Shown piece by piece: positions 49,886 to 58,832 of a stretch of 64,000 nt of DNA. The position numbers were made by a program, and so were the translations under genes. The notes under the pieces were generated by a model. It made no database searches. It saw only the letters and a list, made by a program, of their open reading frames with translations, and was not told the origin of the DNA. Positions within the stretch are counted from its first letter, which is position 1. Every line of letters begins with the position of its first letter. Origin of the DNA: Rhodanobacteraceae bacterium (lineage in GTDB: Bacteria; Pseudomonadota; Gammaproteobacteria; Xanthomonadales; Rhodanobacteraceae); NCBI GenBank assembly GCA_030167125.1, contig CP126531.1:2128501-2192500 (forward strand), in the 5' to 3' direction.

Positions 49886-50329
49886 ATGAGCAACGAGCAA
49901 AACATCGAGCTTCCCGTCACGCTGGCCTATGCACTCGGCTACCACGACGACCTGAACACGTTGATCATCAACAATGGCGCCCATCACCTCGCCTTCGACA
50001 AGCTCCAGGACCCCACCCGCGTGCACGCCATTACCTGGACACTCACGGGCAACGCCGCGCTGGGGGAGTTCTGCGCGCTCGACGATGCCGCCAATCCCGG
50101 CTTTTCGTGGCTGGTGCGAACGCCCAGCGGAAGCATCTTTCGCAACCTGCTGCGGAGCGAGGGAAACCGGAAAGTGAGCATCTCGAACCGGCATTGCAAT
50201 GGCGAGAGCAAAGGCCATTGGTACTATCAGCTGTTCGCGCGCTTTCCCGACAACAGGATATTCGGCGTGCCCTTGACGTTCGCCGCGGGCACTTCCAGCA
50301 GTCCGAATCCGTCCATCAAGAATCGTTGA
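49886..50329 (+). CDS. Protein of unknown function between the TIR and SLOG-like genes
   Basis: This 147-residue protein starts MSNEQNIELPVTLAYALGYH and has no signal peptide or membrane segment. It looks beta-rich: TRVHAITWTLTGNAALGEFC, PGFSWLVRTPSGSIFRNLLR, GHWYYQLFARFPDNRIFGVP. The C-terminus ends with a Ser/Pro/Asn tail. It starts 57 bases after the TIR protein 2 stop, behind GGAGACAAAAGC, and 52 bases lie between it and the SLOG-like start. I recognise no family, and its coding status rests on reading frame and codon use. Confidence 0.75.
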   Translation: MSNEQNIELPVTLAYALGYHDDLNTLIINNGAHHLAFDKLQDPTRVHAITWTLTGNAALGEFCALDDAANPGFSWLVRTPSGSIFRNLLRSEGNRKVSISNRHCNGESKGHWYYQLFARFPDNRIFGVPLTFAAGTSSSPNPSIKNR

Positions 50330-50381
50330 TGCCGCGCACCCGATGCGCAAGCGATTGGGTGAATCAGGAAGACCAACGGCC

Positions 50382-52220
50382 ATGAACAGCGAAGTGCATG
50401 CCGGATCCGGACGCTTCGTCAATGGCGCGTTGCCCACCCATGCCGAAGATGAAACGGCGACAGCGAGCGCCGGCCCACGGATGCCGGCCGCACCCTTGCA
50501 AACCGCACTCGCTCCGCTGGTCATCGGCGTCACCAGCCATCGCAACATCGATCCGCGCGAAACCGAAACGCTGCGGGAGCGCGTCCGGCACCTGCTCCGG
50601 CAGCTGCGTGAAGACTTCCCGCACGCGCCGCTGGCGATCCTGTCGCCGCTCGCCGAGGGCGGCGACCAGCTGGTGGCGGAGGAAGGCCTGGAGCTCGGCG
50701 CGCAGCTCGTCGCGCCGCTGCCGTTCGCGCGCGAACTGTACGCGCAGGATTTCACCGACGCCGCGGCGCGCGCCCGGTTCGAAGCGTTGTGCGCGCGGGC
50801 GCGCCTGATCGAATTGCCGCTGCTGACGGGCCACACGCACGCCGAGGTTTCGGAACCGGGCGACCAGCGCAATCGCCAGTACGCGCACGTCGGGATGTTC
50901 GTGGCGCGTCATTGCCATCTGTTGCTCGCGATCTGGGACGGCAAGCCTTCGCATCGGCTGGGCGGCACCGCGCAGATCGTGGACTATTTCCTGACCGGCA
51001 CGCCGCCGGGCGGCATCGAGCGCAGGCGCGACCAGCGGCCGAGCCTTTACGGTGGCGGCGACGAACGCCTGCTGTGCCATCTGGTGTGCTCGCGCGACAT
51101 GCCGGATGGCGCGCCGATCGCGCCGCTGCGGCCGGGCCAGGTGGTCTGGCGCAGCCTCGACGAAGCGTCCGCGCCCGATACGCCGATGCCGCAGGCCTTC
51201 CGGACGGTGTTCGCGCATACCGATGCCTTCGACGTCGACGCGGCGAAATACGGCGAAGAAATCGAGGCGCGCGGCACCGGCATCGATGACGGAACCGTCG
51301 CGGCGAACGACGGCGTGTTCGCGCAACCCTCGCCTGCCGCGCTGTTCCGCACGGCCGACTGGCTGGCGATCCATTTCCAGAAACGCGTGCTGCTGGCGAT
51401 GCGCGTGATCTACCTGGTTGCGTTCGTGATGGGCGTGGCGTTCACGATGTACGACAATCTTCCCGAGCAGGACGAAATGCTGTTCGTGTTCCTGTTCCTG
51501 TTCGCGACCGGGATGGTGGTGAGCGCGATCGCGCGGCGGCGCGGCTGGCATCGCAAGTATCTCGACTACCGCGCGCTGGCCGAAGGGTTGCGCGTGCAGT
51601 GCTACTGGCGGCGCGCCGGCATTTCGCTGACCGGCGATCCCGAATTCGCCCGCGACAGCCTGATGCAGAAGCAGGACATCGAACTGGGCTGGGTGCGCAA
51701 CGTGATGCGCAGCGCCGGATTGTTTGGCCACGCGTGGCCGGAGCGCCGGGACGCGGCGGCGTTGCGCGGCGTGATCGAGGAATGGGTCGGCGATGCCACG
51801 CATGGCGAGCTCGGCTATTACCGTGTCCGTACCGAGCAGCGCGAGCGCAGCCATCGCGTCAACGAGGCGATCGGCGCGATGTGCCTGCTGGCGGGCATTT
51901 TCATCAGCGTGCTGCTGGCGGTGCTGGTGCACACCCTGTCGAACGACGCCAAGAACGACCTGATCGTGGTGATGGCGGTGTTCTCGATCTTCGCCGCGGT
52001 GCGCGAGGCGTATTCGTTCCGCAAGGCCGATCGCGAACTGATCCGCCAGTACCGTTTCATGGAGCGCGTGTTCGGCAACGCGCGCACCGCGCTGGACAAC
52101 GCCAAGGACGCCGACGAGCAGCGCGAAATCCTGCGCGCGCTGGGCGAGGCTTCGCTGGCCGAGCACGTCGAGTGGGCGGTGATGCATCGGCAACGGCCGC
52201 TGGAAGCTGGGAAGATGTAG
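50382..52220 (+). CDS. SLOG-like nucleotide-binding domain plus four membrane helices
   Basis: This 612-residue protein has an N-terminal Rossmann-like domain (about 42-260): APLVIGVTSHRNIDPRE, a loop AILSPLAEGGDQLVAEEGLE, and CHLLLAIWDGKPS. This is the pattern of SLOG/DprA-like nucleotide-binding folds. The C-terminal part has two helix pairs (about 338-357/366-385 and 498-518/528-546) with a long soluble section between and a charged C-terminus. The layout recalls SLOG-plus-SLATT-type membrane proteins from nucleotide-centred conflict systems. ATG 50382 has AGGAAG 12-17 bases upstream; an ATG at 50343 lacks one. Assignment is by eye, and the nucleotide ligand is not known. Confidence 0.8.
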   Translation: MNSEVHAGSGRFVNGALPTHAEDETATASAGPRMPAAPLQTALAPLVIGVTSHRNIDPRETETLRERVRHLLRQLREDFPHAPLAILSPLAEGGDQLVAEEGLELGAQLVAPLPFARELYAQDFTDAAARARFEALCARARLIELPLLTGHTHAEVSEPGDQRNRQYAHVGMFVARHCHLLLAIWDGKPSHRLGGTAQIVDYFLTGTPPGGIERRRDQRPSLYGGGDERLLCHLVCSRDMPDGAPIAPLRPGQVVWRSLDEASAPDTPMPQAFRTVFAHTDAFDVDAAKYGEEIEARGTGIDDGTVAANDGVFAQPSPAALFRTADWLAIHFQKRVLLAMRVIYLVAFVMGVAFTMYDNLPEQDEMLFVFLFLFATGMVVSAIARRRGWHRKYLDYRALAEGLRVQCYWRRAGISLTGDPEFARDSLMQKQDIELGWVRNVMRSAGLFGHAWPERRDAAALRGVIEEWVGDATHGELGYYRVRTEQRERSHRVNEAIGAMCLLAGIFISVLLAVLVHTLSNDAKNDLIVVMAVFSIFAAVREAYSFRKADRELIRQYRFMERVFGNARTALDNAKDADEQREILRALGEASLAEHVEWAVMHRQRPLEAGKM

Positions 52221-52253
52221 CAGAGGTGTCGCGCGCAAAGGAAAAAGACGGCG

Positions 52254-54062
52254 CTACGCGCCGGCGCGCTCCTGCGCGGGCTGCTTGCTTTCCGGGGCTG
52301 CTGCCTTCGCGGCGGCGAGACGTGCTTCGGCGGCGGCGACCATGGATTGATAGCGTGGATCGTCGTGCAGCGATTCCAGATCGGGATCGGCTTTCAGGTA
52401 TCGCAGGAGCGGTTCCGTGATCGTGGCGAAAAGCGGGCCGAGCATGTCGAGGGCCGCCTGCCCGTCCCGGAGATGGCCGTTCAATGCACAACCGAAGTTG
52501 TACCGCATGTCCCAGTTTTCGGGATCGACAACCAGTGCACGATTCATCCGGGTCTTGGCGCGTTCGGCCTCGCCCAGGGCCGCCAAGGCATACGCGCTGT
52601 AGACCACCGCGCTCGAATTGTTCTGGTCGCGCGCAAGGATCGATTCGGCGCGCTTGAGCGCAAAGTCGGCGGCTCCACGCACGCCGGCGGTGTTGCCCAG
52701 CACGGTGTAGCAGCTGATCAGCATGCCGGCGGAATTGAGATCCCCTTCCATGAGTCCGACGGCCTTCTCATACAAGCGGATGGCATCTTCGTAGCGGTGC
52801 AACTGGTAATTCAGGCGGCCACCGGCGCGAACGGCTTCGTAGGAATCAGGATCCAGCTTCAGTGCAATCGCGGCTTCGGAAGCCGCGGCCTCCGTGTCGC
52901 TTTTCATCAGCAGGATGTAAGCCTTGACGGCGTGCGCCTCGGCCATGCCGGCATCCAGCGCCAGCGCGCGCTCGGCGGCCTCCATGCCATCGCTCGACTG
53001 CGCACCCAGCTCGCGCTGGCTGCGGTAACCCATCGCCATCAGCGCCCACGCCTGGGCGTAATCCGGATCGATCTCGGTGGCGCGCGTGCACAGGCGAACG
53101 ATCGCCTGCGCGGAACGCATGTCTTCCTGGCTGGTCACGTAAATCTGCCGCGCCATCAAATAGAGGTCGTGCGCCTCGACGCTCTCGGTGCCGCGCCGTT
53201 CGATGGCTTTCTTTTCTTCCGGCAGCAGCCGCAGCTTCAGTGCCTTGACGATCGCGTGGGAAATTTCGTCCTGCAGTTCGAAGATGTCGCTGGCGTCGCG
53301 GTCGTAACGTTCGGCCCACAGGTGGCGGTTGCTGGCGCCGTCGATCAATTGCGCGCTGATCCGCACGCGTCCGCCGGCCCGGCGCACGCTGCCTTCCAGC
53401 ACGTGCGAGACCTTCAGCTCGCGCGCGACCTTCGGCACGTCGACCTGCTTGCCCTTGTACAGGAACGAGCCGTTGCGCGAGACGACTTCCAGCGCCGACA
53501 CCTTGCTCAAGTCGGTGATGATGTCCTCGGTAATGCCGTCGCTGAAATATTCCTGCTCGGGATCGCCGCTCATGTTGACGAACGGCAGCACGCAAATCGA
53601 GAAGCGGGCGGACTCCTTCGCGGGCGCCTGCGCCGCGACCTCCGCCGCTTTCGCAGGCTGCACCGTTTCGGTGCGCGCGATCATCGCGGCCAACGCGTGC
53701 AGGCACTCCTGCACACATGGCGTGGACGCGTCTTCGTGCCAGTCATCGAGATCGGTGGTGTGGATCGCGCGCACGTCGATCGGCAGCCGTGCCTGGTCGA
53801 AGCGCACCGGCACCAGGATGCCGCGCTCGGCGGCATCGCGCGCTTCACCGCGCACCCAGCGCGACACCACGGAGGTCGGCGTCCACACCACCAGCACGGC
53901 TTTGGCCGCCTGCAGCTCGGTGTCGATCTCGTCGTCGAACTCGCGGCCGGGGCTGATCTCCGGATCCCACCACACCGACCAGCCCCTGGCTTCGATCGCG
54001 GCGACCAGCGGCGCGACGCGCGCCTTGTCGGCGCGGGCGTAGGAAATGAAAACGTCAGCCAC
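52254..54062 (-). CDS. TIR-TolB-like-TPR protein 3
   Basis: The 602-residue protein starts at GTG 54062 behind GGGGACC. The TIR domain is about 1-125: MADVFISYARADKARVAPLV with SRWVRGEARDA, in which Glu73 is four residues after Trp69, as in TIR NADases. A TolB-like N-domain follows (about 155-285, FSICVLPFVNMSGDPEQEYF then SDGITEDIITDL). TPRs fill about 290-560, and no membrane helix is seen. The gene ends 33 bases from the SLOG-like gene, convergent with it. It is second in a two-gene operon with protein 4, 66 bases apart. Confidence 0.88.
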   Translation of the reverse strand: MADVFISYARADKARVAPLVAAIEARGWSVWWDPEISPGREFDDEIDTELQAAKAVLVVWTPTSVVSRWVRGEARDAAERGILVPVRFDQARLPIDVRAIHTTDLDDWHEDASTPCVQECLHALAAMIARTETVQPAKAAEVAAQAPAKESARFSICVLPFVNMSGDPEQEYFSDGITEDIITDLSKVSALEVVSRNGSFLYKGKQVDVPKVARELKVSHVLEGSVRRAGGRVRISAQLIDGASNRHLWAERYDRDASDIFELQDEISHAIVKALKLRLLPEEKKAIERRGTESVEAHDLYLMARQIYVTSQEDMRSAQAIVRLCTRATEIDPDYAQAWALMAMGYRSQRELGAQSSDGMEAAERALALDAGMAEAHAVKAYILLMKSDTEAAASEAAIALKLDPDSYEAVRAGGRLNYQLHRYEDAIRLYEKAVGLMEGDLNSAGMLISCYTVLGNTAGVRGAADFALKRAESILARDQNNSSAVVYSAYALAALGEAERAKTRMNRALVVDPENWDMRYNFGCALNGHLRDGQAALDMLGPLFATITEPLLRYLKADPDLESLHDDPRYQSMVAAAEARLAAAKAAAPESKQPAQERAGA

Positions 54063-54128
54063 GACGCCGGTCCCCGTCGCCGCGGGACCGCGCGGCGGAT
54101 GATCGAAAACGCGTCGCGCGACAGCCGA

Positions 54129-55913
54129 TCATGCGACCTCCGGTGACGATGAAGCCGGCTTCGCCACCGCGAGGCGTGCTTCGGCGGCGGCAACCATGGC
54201 CTGGTAGCGCGGATCGTCGTGCAGGAATTCGAAATCCGGATCGGCCTTGGCGTAGGGAAAAAAGGCGTCGGTGATCGTCGCGTAAATGGATTCGAGCATC
54301 GCAAGCGCGGCGTCCTTGTCTTTCAGATACACGCTCAGGGCACACGCGAAGTTGTAGCGCATGTTCCAATTGTCCGGGTCGATCAACAGCGCGCGGTTCA
54401 TGCGTGACTTGGCGCGATCACCCTCGTCCGCCGCCGCCAGGGCGTAGGCGCTGTACGCCAGGACCCCGGAATTGTTCTGGTCGCGGGCAAGGATGGCTTC
54501 GGCTCGCTTGAACGCGAACTCGGCGGCTTGGCGCCTGGCCGCGGCATTTCCCAATGCGTTATGACAACTGATCAACATCATCGCCGAGTTGAGGTCGGCT
54601 TCCATCAGGCTGACCGCTTTCTCGAATAGCCGGATGGCTTCTTCGTAGCGATGCAGTTGGTAATTCAAGCGCCCGGCGGTGCGATTGGCCTCATAGGACT
54701 CCGGATCCAGCTTCCGCGCGATGGCGGCTTCAGCAGCGGCTGCATCGGTGTCACCGCTCGCCATGAGGATGTAGCCTTTCACGGCATGCGCCTCGGCCAA
54801 GTCCGGATTCAACGAGAGCGCCCGCTCCGCTGCAGCCATGCCGTCGTCCGCTTCCACGCCCAAGCCGCGCAAGGCCCGGTAGGCCATCGCCATCATCGCC
54901 CAGGCTTGGGCATAGTTCGGGTCGATTGCCGTGGCGCGCATGCACATGCGGACGATGGCCCGCGCGGAGTGCTCATCGTTTTCCTGATTGATCACGTAGA
55001 TCTGGCGCGCCATCAAATAAAGGTCGTGCGCCTCGGCGCTGTTGGTGCCGCGCCGTTCGATGGCTTTCTTTTCTTCCGGCAGCAGGCGCAGGCGCAGCGC
55101 CTTCACGATGGCCTGCGAGATTTCGTCCTGGATCGCGAAGATGTCGCTGGCGTCGCGGTCGTAGCGTTCGGCCCAGACGTGGTTGTTGCTGGCGCCGTCG
55201 ATCAATTGCGCGTTGATCCGGATCCTTCCGCCGGCCTTGCGCACGCTGCCTTCGAGGACATGTGTGACCTTGAGGTCGCGCACGACCTTCTGGATGTCGA
55301 CATGTTTGTCCTTGTACATGAAGGCGCTGTTGCTGGAGGCGACGGCCAGCGCCGACACCTTGCTCAGGTCGGTGATGATGTCCTCGGTGATGCCGTCGCT
55401 GAAATATTCCTGCTCGGAATCGCCGCTCATGTTGACGAACGGCAGCACGCAGACCGAGAAACGCTTGGTGTCGCCGGCAGAGGGCGAAGCAGCCGGCGCG
55501 TTCGCCGCATGTGCGGCCTGCGAGCGCGCGATCATCGCGGCCAGTGCGCGCAGGAATTCCTGCGCCTGCGCGCTGGCCGGATCTTCGTCCCATTCGTCGA
55601 GATCGGTGGTGTGTATGGCGCGCACGTCCATCGGCAGGCGCGCCTGCTCGAACCGCACCGGAACCAGGATGCCGCGCTCGGCCGCTTCGCGCGCCTCGCC
55701 GCGCACCCAGCGCGACGCGACCGAGGTCGGCGTCCAGATCACCAGCACCGCCTTGGCGGCATCGATCTCGGCGTCGATCTGGTCGTCGAATTCCTGGCCG
55801 GGCGTGATTTCCGGGTCCCACCAGACCGACCAGCCCTTGGCCTCGATTGCGGCGACCAGCGGCGCGACGCGCGCCTTGTCGGCACGGGCATAGGAAACGA
55901 AAACGTCAGCCAT
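54129..55913 (-). CDS. TIR-TolB-like-TPR protein 4
   Basis: The 594-residue paralogue of protein 3 starts at ATG 55913. The TIR start MADVFVSYARADKARV and the SRWVRGEAREA segment with Glu73 four after Trp69 are kept. The TolB-like domain follows (about 145-275, FSVCVLPFVNMSGDSEQEYF), then TPRs to about 560. The two minus-strand proteins are similar along their whole length, unlike the plus-strand pair, whose TPR parts diverged. A longer frame to 55991 adds a poorly coding leader. Being first, its promoter should lie in 55914-56059, which it shares with the divergent HNH gene. Confidence 0.88.
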   Translation of the reverse strand: MADVFVSYARADKARVAPLVAAIEAKGWSVWWDPEITPGQEFDDQIDAEIDAAKAVLVIWTPTSVASRWVRGEAREAAERGILVPVRFEQARLPMDVRAIHTTDLDEWDEDPASAQAQEFLRALAAMIARSQAAHAANAPAASPSAGDTKRFSVCVLPFVNMSGDSEQEYFSDGITEDIITDLSKVSALAVASSNSAFMYKDKHVDIQKVVRDLKVTHVLEGSVRKAGGRIRINAQLIDGASNNHVWAERYDRDASDIFAIQDEISQAIVKALRLRLLPEEKKAIERRGTNSAEAHDLYLMARQIYVINQENDEHSARAIVRMCMRATAIDPNYAQAWAMMAMAYRALRGLGVEADDGMAAAERALSLNPDLAEAHAVKGYILMASGDTDAAAAEAAIARKLDPESYEANRTAGRLNYQLHRYEEAIRLFEKAVSLMEADLNSAMMLISCHNALGNAAARRQAAEFAFKRAEAILARDQNNSGVLAYSAYALAAADEGDRAKSRMNRALLIDPDNWNMRYNFACALSVYLKDKDAALAMLESIYATITDAFFPYAKADPDFEFLHDDPRYQAMVAAAEARLAVAKPASSSPEVA

Positions 55914-56059
55914 GCCAGTCAACCCCTTCCAGGTCCGGCGCCGCGAACTTTCGGTCCGGCAAGCATAACGCGATGCCGGAGGATCGGCCAATGACCGGAC
56001 CGGGCGCGCGAGGCGCGTGCTAACGCCCTTCCGCGGATTTGTTCTATGCTGCGCAGGCC

Positions 56060-56695
56060 ATGGACTCGCACACAGCCAGCTCCATCGAACACCGCTCCGT
56101 CGAACATCCGGCCTGCACGGTCGCGGATCTGCACACCACGCGCGTGCTGTCGCTCGACGCGGGCGGGCGCATCCTCGACTGGATCAGCTGGCAGGACGCG
56201 GCCTGCCTGTACGTGCGCGAAGCTGTGGCGTGGACGCTGGGTGAACCCTGCCTCACGCTGCACGGCGGCTACCGCCGCGACTCCGGCGACCAGAGCATCC
56301 TGCAACTGCACCCGATCGTGGCGAGCCGCGGGCATTGCCACAGCAGCGCCGTCGATCCCTCGCCCGCACTCAGCAACGCCGCGTTGTTCGCGCGCGACCG
56401 CTACCTCTGCATGTATTGCGGGCGCCGCTGCACCCGCGGCGAGCTGACCCGCGACCACGTGATGCCTCTTTCGCGCGGCGGCCACGACACCTGGGAGAAC
56501 GTGGTCTCGGCGTGCCTCGCCTGCAATTTGAAGAAGGGCGGGCACTCGCCGCAGCAGGCCGCGATGCCGTTGCTGGCCGTGCCCTACAAGCCGAGCTGGG
56601 TGGAACACCTGATCCTGTCGAACCGCAACATCCTCGCGGACCAGATGGAATTCCTGGTGCATCACCTGCCGCGGGATCGGCGTCCGGCGGCTTGA
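56060..56695 (+). CDS. HNH endonuclease
   Basis: The protein has 211 residues from the ATG at 56060. The C-terminal HNH domain (about 115-165) has the zinc-binding CMYCGRRCTRGELTRDHVMP then LSRGGHDTWENVVSACLACN, with the catalytic His in RDHVMP and Asn in WENVV, plus Cys pairs CMYC and CLAC. The N-terminal half has no obvious motif (VLSLDAGGRILDWISWQDAA). Similar HNH proteins are widespread single-gene neighbours in xanthomonads and are not specific to phage or defence. It diverges from TIR protein 4. Confidence 0.9.
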   Translation: MDSHTASSIEHRSVEHPACTVADLHTTRVLSLDAGGRILDWISWQDAACLYVREAVAWTLGEPCLTLHGGYRRDSGDQSILQLHPIVASRGHCHSSAVDPSPALSNAALFARDRYLCMYCGRRCTRGELTRDHVMPLSRGGHDTWENVVSACLACNLKKGGHSPQQAAMPLLAVPYKPSWVEHLILSNRNILADQMEFLVHHLPRDRRPAA

Positions 56696-56805
56696 GTATC
56701 CCGTTTCGCCGCCGATGAAAACGGGCAGCCGATCACCTCGTCGCGCTTGGGCGAAAACAATGCGCCCGCTATGATGCGCTGCAGCAGCCGTTGCCCTCGC
56801 ATCCC

Positions 56806-58785
56806 ATGACCCAACAAGACACGCCCACGGCGCGCGCCGACGAAACGCGCGCGAACGCCGATCACGCCAGCGTCCGCACTACCGGCAGCACCGATGCGTT
56901 GCCGGTCGCGCCCGCGCTGGGCGCATCGCTGGACGCCGCGGCGATGCCGCGCGAATCCACGCTGGTGTCGAAGCGCGTGGTGTTGATCAGCGCGATGGCG
57001 ATCGTGCTGGGCGCGGTCGCGGCGGGCGTCGCGCAGATCCTGCTGCTGCTGATCAATCTGTTCACGGACATCTTTTTCTACGGCCGCGTGTCGGACGTGA
57101 TCGGCCCGCTCGCGCCCAAACACACCGGCGTGCTGTCGCCCGCGCACAATCACCTTGGGCTTTGGGTGATCGTGATTCCCGCGATCGGCGGGCTACTGGC
57201 CGGCATCATGGCGCGCTGGGGTTCGCGCGCGATCCAGGGCCACGGCATTCCGGAAGCGATGGAGCGCATCCTGGAACACGAATCCAACATTCCCGCGCGC
57301 GTCACCTGGCTGAAGCCGTTGTCGAGCGCGTTCGCGATCGGCACCGGCGGTCCGTTCGGCGCCGAGGGTCCGATCATTTCGACCGGCGGCGCGCTGGGTT
57401 CGCTGATCGGCCAGTTCCTCTCCGTCACCGCGCAGGAACGCAAGGTGCTGCTGGCGGCGGGCGCGGCGGCCGGCATGGCGGCGGTGTTCGGCGCGCCGGT
57501 CGCGTCGGTGGTAATGGCGATCGAACTGCTGCTGTTCGAACTGCGCTCGAGTTCGCTGATTCCGGTGGCACTCGCCTGCGTCACCGCGACCGGCGTGCGC
57601 TACGCGACGTTCGGACCCGGCGCGGTGTTCGCGATGCCAGTGGTGACGGAACCGGACGGCTGGGCGCTTGCGAGCTACATCGTGCTGGGCGCGCTGGTCG
57701 GTTACGCCAGCGTGTGGGTCACCAAGGCCGTGTACGGCGTCGAGGATCTGTTCGAAAAACTGCCGGTGCACTGGATGTGGTGGCCGGCCATTGGCGGGCT
57801 TGCCGCCGGCCTGATCGGCTACCTCGCGCCACACACGCTGGGCGTCGGCTACGACAACATCGACGGGCTGGTGCAGGGCAGTTTCGGGCTGAAGGTGCTG
57901 CTATCGCTGTGCATTTTGAAATTCATCTCGTGGGTGATCGCGCTGGGCAGCGGCACGTCCGGCGGCACGCTGGCGCCGCTGTTCATGATCGGCGGCGCGC
58001 TGGGTGCGCTGATCGCATTCGGCTTCGCACATGCGTGGCCGGGACTCGGTATCGACCTGCGCATCGCGGCACTGGTCGGCATGGCCGCGATGTTCGCGGG
58101 TTCGTCGCGCGCGCTGCTCACGTCGATCGTGTTCGCGTTCGAGACCACCCGCCAGCCCGCGGGGCTGCTGCCGCTGCTGGGCGGCTGCACCGCGGCGTAT
58201 CTGATCTCGGCACTGATGATGCGCAACACGATCATGACCGAGAAGATCGCGCGCCGCGGCGTGCGCGTGCCAAGCGAATATTCGGCCGATTTCCTGGAAC
58301 AGGTGCAGGTCGGAAAAGCCTGCACCCGCGATGTGCGTTCGCTGAAGACGTCCGACGAACTGGGCGAAGTGCGCAAGTGGATGAACTCGGGCCGCGTGCG
58401 CGCGCAGCACCAGGGCTATCCGGTGATCGACGACGCCGGCCGCGTGCGCGGCGTAATCACGCGCCGCGACCTGCTCGATCCGGACAAGCCGGGCTTGACG
58501 CGCATCGGCGACATGCTGAAGCGCGGCCCGATCGTGGTGTTCGAGGACCACACGCTGCGCGACGCCGCCGATTTGATGGTCGCCGAGAATGTCGGCCGCC
58601 TGATCGTGGTCTCGCGCGACAACCCGACACACATGGTCGGCATCCTCACCCGCAGCGACGTGATGGCGGCGAACAGCCGGCGGATCCACGAGATGCGCGA
58701 TGCGACGCGGCAGATCCGGTTCCGGCAAACCCTGCGGCGATTCGGCGGGCGCGCACAGGCGGGCGACAAGGCGAAGGCGTCGTAG
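56806..58785 (+). CDS. ClC-family chloride channel/transporter with CBS domains
   Basis: This 659-residue protein starts at ATG 56806, with a TTG five codons earlier as a weaker alternative. It has a cytoplasmic N-tail of about 55 residues, then 10 or more membrane segments with the ClC signatures QGHGIPEAME, GTGGPFGAEGPIIS (GxEGP-type selectivity loop) and GSGTSGGTLAPLFM. Two CBS domains (about 500-640) follow, with VIDDAGRVRGVITRRDLLD and MVGILTRSDVMA. ClC proteins of this size carry chloride or exchange it for protons in the inner membrane; CBS pairs bind adenosine nucleotides. Its promoter lies in 56696-56805, where no other gene is seen. Confidence 0.93.
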   Translation: MTQQDTPTARADETRANADHASVRTTGSTDALPVAPALGASLDAAAMPRESTLVSKRVVLISAMAIVLGAVAAGVAQILLLLINLFTDIFFYGRVSDVIGPLAPKHTGVLSPAHNHLGLWVIVIPAIGGLLAGIMARWGSRAIQGHGIPEAMERILEHESNIPARVTWLKPLSSAFAIGTGGPFGAEGPIISTGGALGSLIGQFLSVTAQERKVLLAAGAAAGMAAVFGAPVASVVMAIELLLFELRSSSLIPVALACVTATGVRYATFGPGAVFAMPVVTEPDGWALASYIVLGALVGYASVWVTKAVYGVEDLFEKLPVHWMWWPAIGGLAAGLIGYLAPHTLGVGYDNIDGLVQGSFGLKVLLSLCILKFISWVIALGSGTSGGTLAPLFMIGGALGALIAFGFAHAWPGLGIDLRIAALVGMAAMFAGSSRALLTSIVFAFETTRQPAGLLPLLGGCTAAYLISALMMRNTIMTEKIARRGVRVPSEYSADFLEQVQVGKACTRDVRSLKTSDELGEVRKWMNSGRVRAQHQGYPVIDDAGRVRGVITRRDLLDPDKPGLTRIGDMLKRGPIVVFEDHTLRDAADLMVAENVGRLIVVSRDNPTHMVGILTRSDVMAANSRRIHEMRDATRQIRFRQTLRRFGGRAQAGDKAKAS

Positions 58786-58832
58786 GTGGCGCCGCGCGAG
58801 CGTGAACTTTCGTGCTGCGCGACAATGCGCGG

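Noticed and set aside
47438..50872. A 1144-codon open frame on the minus strand opposite the TIR-TPR genes
   Set aside because: It is an antisense shadow of the two TIR-TM-TPR genes and their neighbours in high-GC DNA. Its amino-acid string is Arg/Gly/His-rich without domains, while the plus-strand frame shows real motifs.
45339..55913. Canonical Thoeris (ThsA-ThsB) system
   Set aside because: There is no SIR2-SLOG ThsA gene. The SLOG-like protein here carries membrane helices instead, so the resemblance is only of parts.
56060..56695. HNH gene as a nuclease of the TIR locus
   Set aside because: It is divergent from the TIR operon, has a typical stand-alone HNH build and similar genes are common without TIR neighbours; no link is visible.
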